13,459 nucleotides of DNA from Coemansia sp. RSA 922 (lineage: Eukaryota; Kickxellomycota; Kickxellomycetes; Kickxellales; Kickxellaceae). Where the stretch lies: the NCBI GenBank assembly GCA_027577415.1, contig JANBQS010000689.1, forward strand, positions 1-13,459. Direction: 5' to 3'. A program made the translations under genes and the position numbers. Below, piece by piece: positions 1-6,012 of this stretch (the first letter of the stretch is position 1; the number at the start of each line of letters is the position of its first letter). The notes beneath the pieces were generated by a model that saw nothing but the letters and a program-made list of their open reading frames with translations, ran no database searches and was not told where the DNA came from.

Positions 1-2
1 TG

Positions 3-170
3 GCGCCCGAATCACCACTTAGTGCCTGGCTGAATGACAAGTTTGAAGTTGGAGTTATTTTAACGTCCAATTTGGACACATTCAATTTGAAGAAGTTTTT
101 CCCTGAAAAGACAGAGAAGGCAAAAGATAACGAACATATGAGCAGTAGGGGAGGTGGACTTACATTGTAA
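3..170 (+). CDS. C-terminal fragment of an unrecognised protein (5' end outside window)
   Basis: One plus-strand frame is open from the left edge to a TAA at 168-170 and gives 55 residues. The other two plus frames close within about 35 bases. The fragment begins APESPLSAWLNDKFEVGVIL, contains a lysine/glutamate-rich stretch (KKFFPEKTEKAKDNE) and ends in a glycine-rich tail (SSRGGGLTL). I do not recognise the family. It could be the end of a real plus-strand gene, or chance, since 55 open codons at an edge is weak evidence. If real, it is the only apparently intact plus-strand coding region here. Its 3' side is a long stretch without genes. Confidence 0.4.
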   Translation, partial: APESPLSAWLNDKFEVGVILTSNLDTFNLKKFFPEKTEKAKDNEHMSSRGGGLTL

Positions 171-341
171 AGTTTAAACTGGGTCAAACAAGAGAGTGAC
201 AATTAGGGTCTTACTCTATTTAGTCATACAAGTTGTAGGATTTCGACGCTCAGCGACAATATCCGACATTTTATTTGGCCTGATTTATATGGCTATGATC
301 AATGGCGCCTCGATCACAAGCAGTAGTGCCATTACTGTTCC

Positions 342-374
342 CACGGACCATTTGCCCCTATATAAGGGTCCGTG
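342..374. repeat. Perfect 8-bp inverted repeat around a TATA-like core
   Basis: CACGGACC at 342-349 is exactly complementary, in inverted orientation, to GGTCCGTG at 367-374. The 17-nt spacer contains CTATATAA. It could be a dyad recognised by a dimeric regulator near a core promoter, or a chance hairpin. No adjacent gene fixes its role. Confidence 0.35.
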
Positions 375-915
375 CACCAGCCGCCATAGAATAGTTGGCC
401 AATCACCTTTTATCTTTTTTATTTTTATTTACTTAAATACAAAGACGTAAGGACTGGTGAACTTAGGCGTTAGCCATTAGCAACTCATATACTACAAACT
501 ACACAAGTGTTTGTGTTGATTGTGGTAGGCAAGAACCTCATCTTCACAAGTCCTATTTGTCGTGAATTGAGACAAGAATAATCTTTCTTGTTCGTCATTT
601 ATAGCCTATCATGTTTTCTATTCATTTACAGTAACATTTAGCAATTGTGACCAGAGTCAATTCCAGAGTATAAAGTGGTTTCGAGTGTGTGCAATGGTGC
701 ACAACACGTTTAGTTCTTTATGAGACAGTGTACCATTGATGTGTACACTATGCACATAGTCTCTTATTTTACAGCACCAAAAATGGCTATAGCAACATTC
801 AAGAGTCAAATAATAAATAACTAAAAAAAAACAGAATGCTGGCCACTCCTTCAAGATACGGCGACGTGCAAAAAGAAAGTGACTGTTAAAAACAAAATCA
901 GTACACAAAATAGGC

Positions 916-920
916 AAAAA
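916..920 (-). terminator. RNA polymerase III terminator for tRNA-Pro
   Basis: On the minus strand a run of five T residues starts four nucleotides after the discriminator base of the tRNA, and a further T4 lies at 907-910. A short T-run directly downstream is the standard eukaryotic Pol III stop signal. Confidence 0.75.
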
Positions 921-924
921 GCTT

Positions 925-996
925 GGGCTCTGCCGGGACTTGAACCCGGGACCTCTCGCACCCTAAGCGAGAATCATGCCGCTAGACCACAGAACC
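925..996 (-). tRNA. tRNA-Pro (anticodon AGG)
   Basis: The minus strand folds into a complete 72-nt cloverleaf with no intron. The acceptor arm is GGTTCTG paired with CAGAGCC (one T-G wobble), followed by a C discriminator and no encoded CCA, as expected for a nuclear eukaryotic gene. The anticodon stem CTCGC/GCGAG closes a TTAGGGT loop, so positions 34-36 read AGG; A34 would normally be edited to inosine to read CCN proline codons. The T arm is CCCGG/CCGGG around TTCAAGT. Box A-like TGGTCTAGCGG and box B-like GGTTCAAGTCC are present. Box B has A where the usual consensus GGTTCGANTCC has G. A T5 terminator follows immediately. Confidence 0.95.
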
Positions 997-1159
997 AGTT
1001 GCAAACCAATTGCTTTTTTCGGGCTAATTACCCTACTTTTTTGGAGGAGAATTAATATGGTCGTGGCTTGGCATTATCCACGCTTGAAATTTCACTTGCC
1101 CTGTAGCTTTCTATTGCTGTTCTCACTATTTCGAATATACAGTTATAAATAGTATATTG

Positions 1160-1165
1160 TTTATT
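1160..1165 (-). promoter_or_regulatory. Candidate polyadenylation signal of the F-box gene
   Basis: AATAAA on the minus strand, 15 nt beyond the stop codon of the F-box-like gene, in an AT-rich 3' flank. Its position fits a short fungal 3' UTR. Confidence 0.55.
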
Positions 1166-1180
1166 ACACTGCCATCTAAC

Positions 1181-2881
1181 CTATTCTCGCCAGTTGTCAA
1201 TGTAACCGCTGTGCCAGCAGACATCTCCAAAACTATATTCAAAGGGCTTATATGAAGGGCTATTGATTAACTCTGTGCACAATTTATCAAAAGAAATAAA
1301 CGGAACAGAATAGCATACATCCGATAACTTTGGACTTATCAGAGCCATTAGCAAGGCATAGTGAGATATACCACTGATATCTACTTTAATGTCAAGGTTC
1401 AAGTATGCAATCTTCAATTTGGCTGCAATATTATTATTTGCCTCACTGAAATCGTTGACAAACTCTGGACTGATAACATCATTCAAGTACAATCCAGCAG
1501 AGCCATCAATAAGTGTACAAGGTGATAATGATATTTTGGTTAGACATGGCGTTTGTTTAAAAACCGCAATCAGCTGTGCCATTGAAAGGGGCACGCTGCC
1601 AATAGACAATTCGATTAGATTTGGTAGACATGACATACTCATTAATGCGGACTGAAAAACAGGAGTATCTAATGGCGTGTACATGACTATTGCCAGCCTT
1701 TCTATTAGTGGTGCCATGCAAAGTATGTTGCTACATACAAGCCTGCATTGCTCAGTATTGTCCTTTATATCATCTAGATTGACGTTCATCATTATTGTTC
1801 TTGCCTGTGGTAGTCCATTCTTAATAAATATTTTACTCTCTGCCAGTGCCAACATCATGCTACCAGTTACATTTAGATGCAGTATTTGTAATTGTTTGTG
1901 GTTTGATTTCAAAATAAAGTTAACTTCAAGAAGTGGCTCATCAGCTAAATATATCCTCGTAAGGGATGGAAACAGATCTGTCCTTGTTAAGGAAAATGTA
2001 GAAAACATTGAGCTTGGGCAATTGTTTACTGTTAGACGCGTAAGATGTGGGTATTGAATCTCTGCACCATCTTTATCTTCAACTGTCCGCTCAAAATACA
2101 CTCTACTAACAAGCTGAAAAGACAATACTTTTAATGTCAAGCAGCTTTGGCGTGCCAGCTCTACAAGGAATAGAATTCCAGAATAGCTAGCAATTTCTAA
2201 TTGTGCTAGGACTGGAGTAGCTGACAGAGCGCCTAGGGAGAATACTTCATTGTTTATGGTACAGCTTATCTTTGACTTGTATTTAAGCAATCCAGTAATT
2301 ATTGTGTCATAGTGCCCAGATGTTACTCGATCGAGTATTTCAGTGGTGTTTGTGCTGCGTAAATAGCACTCTGTTGCATTGGGAAATAAGCGATTCAGCG
2401 CAGTGATAAACGAACTTACATTAGTGGTGCAAATAGTATTGTCGGGAACGTTGGATATGTCCCCAACAGTCATATCTGCAATAATTGAAACTACGTTTGT
2501 AAACACTCTGTCCTTGCACTGGATACTAGACAAAATATCTGTTGCTGTGCCATTAAGAATATACTCGTAGGACACGTCCAAATATATGTTTCTTGTGTAC
2601 TTTCCGTTTCCGGACACTGAAATATCTTGTATAGTCATTCCACTTAGTATTGTGTATTCCGGTCGGACATAGTTGCAGCTGGATGGAATATATGCTGTCA
2701 AGCAATAGTGTGGTAGAGCTAGCAGTCTTAACCTGTTGCACAACACATAATATTTAAGCGACTCGCCACTTTTCTTGAATACCCAATCCGATGGACAAAA
2801 CCTGTTTTGACACACACTCGGTGTATCTACAAGAATAATGCGCGATAAAACGTGGTCCGGAAGGTTCAATAAAGCTGACAT
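1181..2881 (-). CDS. F-box / leucine-rich-repeat-like protein, lineage-expanded fungal family
   Basis: The 566-residue product begins at ATG (2879-2881). Residues 3-60 look like a degenerate F-box: LLNLPDHVLSRIIL, then a hydrophobic/cysteine stretch ending LCNRLRLLALPHYC. The rest alternates beta-strand and helix in a loose leucine-rich pattern (for example LKVLSFQLVSRVYF, LPNLIELSIGSVPLS), suggesting an irregular LRR solenoid. F-box proteins usually dock to Skp1 in SCF ubiquitin ligases, with the repeats choosing a substrate; that role is inferred from the family. This layout, with very low sequence conservation, is typical of a large amplified family in Coemansia-like fungi. No signal peptide or membrane segment is evident. 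Its codons are visibly more AT-rich than those of the DUG2 gene in this window. It stands alone beside pseudogene debris, consistent with a fast-evolving family member. Single intact frame, no intron seen. Confidence 0.75.
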   Translation of the reverse strand: MSALLNLPDHVLSRIILVDTPSVCQNRFCPSDWVFKKSGESLKYYVLCNRLRLLALPHYCLTAYIPSSCNYVRPEYTILSGMTIQDISVSGNGKYTRNIYLDVSYEYILNGTATDILSSIQCKDRVFTNVVSIIADMTVGDISNVPDNTICTTNVSSFITALNRLFPNATECYLRSTNTTEILDRVTSGHYDTIITGLLKYKSKISCTINNEVFSLGALSATPVLAQLEIASYSGILFLVELARQSCLTLKVLSFQLVSRVYFERTVEDKDGAEIQYPHLTRLTVNNCPSSMFSTFSLTRTDLFPSLTRIYLADEPLLEVNFILKSNHKQLQILHLNVTGSMMLALAESKIFIKNGLPQARTIMMNVNLDDIKDNTEQCRLVCSNILCMAPLIERLAIVMYTPLDTPVFQSALMSMSCLPNLIELSIGSVPLSMAQLIAVFKQTPCLTKISLSPCTLIDGSAGLYLNDVISPEFVNDFSEANNNIAAKLKIAYLNLDIKVDISGISHYALLMALISPKLSDVCYSVPFISFDKLCTELINSPSYKPFEYSFGDVCWHSGYIDNWRE

Positions 2882-2926
2882 GAGTAAATAGTTGAATAAT
2901 AGTGATAGAGAGACAAGAAAGCTTTT

Positions 2927-2974
2927 CTAATTTACTTTTCTTTTCGCCTTCTTTGATTGCCTTAGGCGAGACAT
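2927..2974 (-). CDS. Possible upstream ORF in the F-box gene leader
   Basis: ATG (2972-2974) to TAG (2927-2929) encodes MSRLRQSKKAKRKVN, a very basic 15-residue peptide. It ends 45 nt before the F-box gene ATG, in the likely 5' leader. If the transcript starts upstream of it, it would have to be bypassed or reinitiated from, which would damp translation. There is no evidence of the transcript start, and an ORF of this size is expected by chance, so this is a candidate only. Confidence 0.25.
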   Translation of the reverse strand: MSRLRQSKKAKRKVN

Positions 2975-3044
2975 GTCAATGACACTTTTGTGCTCTTTTC
3001 ACACGAACAAAAAGGTTGGCAGGCTCAAAAGAACTTTTTTCTTT

Positions 3045-3776
3045 TTACTTTCCAACAATGAGCACGAGGCAGGGAAAAGGGTGCCAAAGACAGTGCAGCA
3101 TATTCCTGGACACAGACGCCTCAAGCATCCTTTCGGCTCTAGCCTCTAATGGCTTCTCTCCTAGCTCAAGAGCTACACATGTAGGAGCCTGACCTTAGCT
3201 GTGCTTTGCTTTGCTAATTTCTTCTGCTTTCTTTCTTCCATGATACTTCACAGCATAACAAGGTATACCACTAGCATCTGGATCTAGCCCATGCTCCCGA
3301 CTACAGCATGGCTTGCACTAAAACATGGGCTTTATTTTTGAAAGGAAATTTGTCCAAGGCAGCTTGGATCCTTTTTGCATTATCTACAAAAGGGGTTTTT
3401 TTTTTGGGAAATAATGTCATAAAAAGTTTGGAAAGGCATGTGATGCTTTATAGCAAACCTTTGAAACCAGAGCAATTCAAAAAAAGCGCGAAGCGCCTGG
3501 TGAACAGATTTATTTTATACCAATGGGGGCATTTTGAAGGGGCGCTGCTATTTTTCTAGGTGTGACTGCTGTTAAAAGTGGGCGAGGACTGGCGCAGACA
3601 CTCCTTCAAGCCTGCTCTTCTATTCTCTGTTGTCTATCGACTGTATTCACATTGGGGATCTTTTTAGTTTTTCACCAAGTAAACAACTATTGCCAACCCT
3701 CAACACATATTTGTTCCACTTTTTTAGCCACTGGAACTCTTGAGTATGGATTGTTGCAAGAACTATCCTCCGCCAT
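3045..3776 (-). pseudogene. Decayed coding sequence of unidentified family
   Basis: Minus-strand reading gives protein-like text in separate pieces. The first starts MAEDSSCNNPYSRVPVAKKV at 3776 and stays in one frame to about 3513, interrupted by TAG (3687-3689), TGA (3672-3674) and TGA (3606-3608). A second piece follows one frame over, including HQALRAFFELLWFQRFAIKH. The frame changes again at a ten-A homopolymer (3396-3405), giving VDNAKRIQAALDKFPFKNKA. It changes once more near 3303, returning to the original frame with HGLDPDASGIPCYAVKYHGR and, after a TAA (3195-3197), ELGEKPLEARAERMLEASVS, closing with TAA at 3045-3047. The amino-acid composition is protein-like, and the pieces dovetail through three one-base shifts, arguing for a real gene that has died. 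I recognise no catalytic motif and cannot name the family; a mobile-element or captured gene is possible. All four internal stops could arise by C-to-T change (CAG, CGA, CGA, CAA). An alternative is a chance run of open frames. Confidence 0.5.
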
Positions 3777-3820
3777 ACTGGATGTCAGGATTTGAGAATC
3801 ACAAGACGTCAGGTTCGTAG

Positions 3821-4119
3821 CTTCCTTACGAAGAGTACACGGGCCCTATGGAAAAGTCTGCCCGCGATACCAACCACTACAAGCTTATTCGTCTCCCTAA
3901 TAACCTTGTGGTACTGCACTTGAGCTAGCTATCAAAGACCATGAAACCTTTGGTTACTACGCGGACGTAAGCCACATGAACTTTGCTACTATTGGTATGG
4001 ACAAGACGCCTGATGGCATATGGCTCATGACAGCCTATAGAAAGTTCCAAGCCACATGGCAGTTGTATGGTCTAGGACTATTGGATGTAGCTATAGATCA
4101 AGTACCAAAGTACAACTAG
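3821..4119 (+). pseudogene. Insulysin-like (M16 metallopeptidase) N-terminal remnant
   Basis: From 3821 the plus strand reads LPYEEYTGPMEKSARD followed by TNHYKLIRLPNNLVVL. This matches the start of the insulin-degrading enzyme/Ste23 family, where a K-S-x-x-D-x-x-x-Y-x-x-I-x-L-x-N-x-L-x-V-L-L pattern precedes the first M16 domain. The frame ends at TAG (3926-3928). The adjacent frame, open from 3904 to TAG 4117-4119, contains ELAIKDHETFGYYADVSHMN, which could be the frameshifted continuation where the family has a D-x-E-T-D segment followed by a D-V motif. The residues beyond that do not resemble the family. The zinc motif HxxEH is absent, so no peptidase can be made. It lies tail to tail with the first transporter, 11 bp away, and head to head with the minus-strand remnant. 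The 3848-3922 part is the well-supported one. Confidence 0.5.
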
Positions 4120-4130
4120 GTGTTTTATAT

Positions 4131-5498
4131 TTAAACTTTGGCAAGCAGAGACCTATTGACGGAGACTCGTATCACGGCAAAGAAAATAAAAGCAATCATC
4201 ATAAATACGCCCGAGAAGATGATAGACGGTTTATAATTTGTACCACCGCCCACGTTATCCAATAGTGCGCTAGACGATGGGGCGCCGATCATAGTACCAA
4301 TAAAGTTAGAAATGTACAATAGTCCGATAATAGTGGCGATTCTTTGGATACCCCAGAGCTCTGCCATAACGACAGGCACGAGGCCGACGAATCCGCCACA
4401 AAACAAGCCATATACAATAGCGCATGCCACCAGCGTGCCGCCCGACTGGAAAGGCAGCCATAGTACCAAAACGCTAAGCGAGGCTATGAGCCCACAAAGG
4501 AACAAAGTATTGATGTTGCCGAGAGAAGCAGCGACCTGACCTGTAGCAATGCGTCCGACAGTAGACGCAGCGTTGAAGATGGTGAGGAGATTAGTGCCAA
4601 AGTCATTGGATTTACCCGATACTTGGATGGCAAAAGATGGCAACATAAACAGGGGCGTAAAGTAGGCAAGAGTGCCACAAACACTACCGCAAAATATGAG
4701 TAGAAAGCGAAGGTCCCGAAGTATAGTAAAATCGACTATTTTCTCCCGCGATTTGACCACAAGTCTGTTACGCATAAACAGGCTCGCGACCGAGTTTACG
4801 GCAAATATTATGATCCCCGTGATACGCAAAGCCCAAGCAGTGCCTAGCTGGGTAATCATATGGGTAGTCGCTGAAGTCAGCCACAATCCACCTATGCCGC
4901 TACCAGAGATGACGATTCCGACTGCTAAGGCGCGGTGCTTGGTGAACCACTGTGCGGGCATCGATACGGCGGGGATATACATCAGTGCAGCGCCCATGCC
5001 AAACATAAATCCCTGAGTAATCATCAGCTTCCAAACGCTGTTGTTGCAAAACGAAGCAATAATGAGTGAAGCGCCCATGATCAACCCGCCAACAAAAGTG
5101 ACTAGGCGGCTGTCAAAGCGCTCGCAGAGAATGCCGGCTGGGATGCCAAACATGTTCAAGATGGCAAACTGAAACGTACCTATCCAGGAGAGCGTCGACG
5201 TCGGTTCGTGCGGGAACTGGTGCAGATGATAGTATGTCTGGTATGACCCGTAGCTGGCAACGCAGCCCATAGCAAACATCAACATAGCAAATCCGGAGGC
5301 TACGACAGTCCACGCATAGGCACCCTCTATGGGCTTGTGTTCTAGCGACTTGCTCGCCCACCACTTTGGCGTTACATCAGTCGGAGGCTGCTCACTGACA
5401 GAGTTAACGGATAGCATGTCATCCTGTAGTACCGTGGAGACAGGAGAGCAGGCTTGTTTTCTTATCGTCGAGTGACTATCGTCTTTAGTATGCGACAT
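4131..5498 (-). CDS. Monocarboxylate-transporter-like MFS permease, copy 1
   Basis: I place the start at ATG 5496-5498 (MSHTKDD...), giving 455 residues; the frame extends four codons further only to a TTG. Residues 1-56 are a polar cytosolic tail. About twelve membrane segments follow, split by a short basic loop at about 243-257 (RNRLVVKSREKIVDF). Family marks are the first-helix GAYAWTVVASG at 59-69 (MCT signature, usually DGGYGW), the basic GILCERFDSR loop at 122-131, the glycine-rich LAVGIVISGSGIGG at 191-204, and GRIATGQVAASLG in the eighth helix. This is the SLC16/Mch-type group of the major facilitator superfamily, which moves monocarboxylates, riboflavin or related small molecules, usually with protons. 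The substrate cannot be read from the sequence. Length is normal for the group. A tandem paralogue lies 514 bp upstream on the same strand, and the promoter element is shared. Confidence 0.9.
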   Translation of the reverse strand: MSHTKDDSHSTIRKQACSPVSTVLQDDMLSVNSVSEQPPTDVTPKWWASKSLEHKPIEGAYAWTVVASGFAMLMFAMGCVASYGSYQTYYHLHQFPHEPTSTLSWIGTFQFAILNMFGIPAGILCERFDSRLVTFVGGLIMGASLIIASFCNNSVWKLMITQGFMFGMGAALMYIPAVSMPAQWFTKHRALAVGIVISGSGIGGLWLTSATTHMITQLGTAWALRITGIIIFAVNSVASLFMRNRLVVKSREKIVDFTILRDLRFLLIFCGSVCGTLAYFTPLFMLPSFAIQVSGKSNDFGTNLLTIFNAASTVGRIATGQVAASLGNINTLFLCGLIASLSVLVLWLPFQSGGTLVACAIVYGLFCGGFVGLVPVVMAELWGIQRIATIIGLLYISNFIGTMIGAPSSSALLDNVGGGTNYKPSIIFSGVFMMIAFIFFAVIRVSVNRSLLAKV

Positions 5499-5565
5499 GA
5501 TAAAGTGCAAAAAATTTGTAGTATACGAGAAAGATGGAAGTATTTAAATTTTTTTTATCAAACAA

Positions 5566-5593
5566 GTGCGGATTCTATCCCTATTTAGGATAT
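5566..5593 (-). promoter_or_regulatory. Conserved upstream element of transporter copy 1
   Basis: This 28-nt block, 68-95 nt before the ATG, matches 23 of 28 positions of a block upstream of the second copy. Both retain GCGGA, then TCC and GGATA separated by 7 nt, and here TATCC...GGATA is a perfect 5-bp inverted repeat. A T-run at 5549-5557 and an AGATGGAAG motif at 5532-5540, nearer the gene, are also shared in the same order. It is probably a retained regulatory site, perhaps for a zinc-cluster factor given the CGG triplet; the factor is not identifiable from sequence. Confidence 0.5.
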
Positions 5594-6012
5594 TTTTGTA
5601 TGCACCAAGGCATTAAAACGGCGACTATCTGTTAAAAGCATAGGAGTAGGCGTAGAATTATTTTGTTACTCAAAGCATGCGAAAAAGTCACTCGAGTATG
5701 CCACGGAAAGCAAGATCAATACCGGGTCTCAGCCACCATAGAGGTGGCTGCATGGCAAGCCACATCTGCGAGTTCAAAGAATCGACGGTCAAAGGGTGCG
5801 AACAAGCCACCTTCGTTTATCTGAAAACATTAACAATATCGTCGCAAGTCACACGAACAGACATTACAGTTGAGGCAGGCAGAACTGGCCACCCAACAGA
5901 TTAATGGCGATACCGCATGCAACAGTTTCACGATGCTCTGACAATGTAGCAGGAGTCAGGTATCACACTGTCTACTCTTGACAAAGACAACCAACACTAT
6001 TGTCAATTTTTT
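5594..6012. other. Spacer between the transporter copies, no convincing gene
   Basis: A plus-strand ATG frame at 5677-5904 (75 codons) has no recognisable motif. On the minus strand, about 34 codons from roughly 5832 to 5726 (FAPFDRRFFELADVACHAAT and flanks) are open just after a TTTTCAG that could be a 3' splice site. I cannot link them to a gene, and they may be another decayed scrap. A hairpin at 5730-5750 and a 7-bp inverted repeat, TTGACAA (5978-5984) with TTGTCAA (6000-6006), next to the copy-2 stop codon are the only structures I see. Confidence 0.45.
5730..5750. repeat. Hairpin: perfect 8-bp stem with 5-nt loop
   Basis: CAGCCACC (5730-5737) pairs exactly with GGTGGCTG (5743-5750) around ATAGA. 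AGCCAC recurs at 5758-5763, where it can pair with the same right arm, and again at 5805-5811, so alternative foldings exist. The region is non-coding as far as I can tell; the role is unknown. Confidence 0.45.

Larger units (their letters stand above)
171..924. other. Intergenic region without a convincing gene
   Basis: About 750 bases separate the left-edge fragment from the tRNA. The longest open frames (196-450 plus, 657-917 minus) begin at GTG or TTG rather than ATG, and their translations show no recognisable motif. Visible features are a TATA-like CTATATAAGG at 358-367 inside an inverted repeat, a TTGGCCAA palindrome at 395-402 containing CCAAT in both orientations, and AT-rich runs at 413-440 and 810-830. 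A promoter may lie here, but no downstream gene in either direction makes it convincing. Confidence 0.5.

Noticed and set aside
657..917. 86-codon minus-strand ORF rich in aromatic residues and cysteine
   Set aside because: It starts at TTG in AT-rich DNA and shows no ordered motif.
3308..3795. Plus-strand ORFs at 3308-3559 and 3562-3795
   Set aside because: Antisense to the minus-strand remnant, whose text is more protein-like; the second begins at GTG. No family recognised.
5496..5510. Transporter frames extended four codons upstream (also 7366-7380)
   Set aside because: The extended starts are TTG codons. In a fungal nuclear gene the ATG of MSHTK is the sound choice, and it is conserved in both copies.
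5677..5904. 75-codon plus-strand ORF between the transporters
   Set aside because: No motif, no homologous counterpart that I recognise, and it overlaps the hairpin. A frame of this length is expected by chance.
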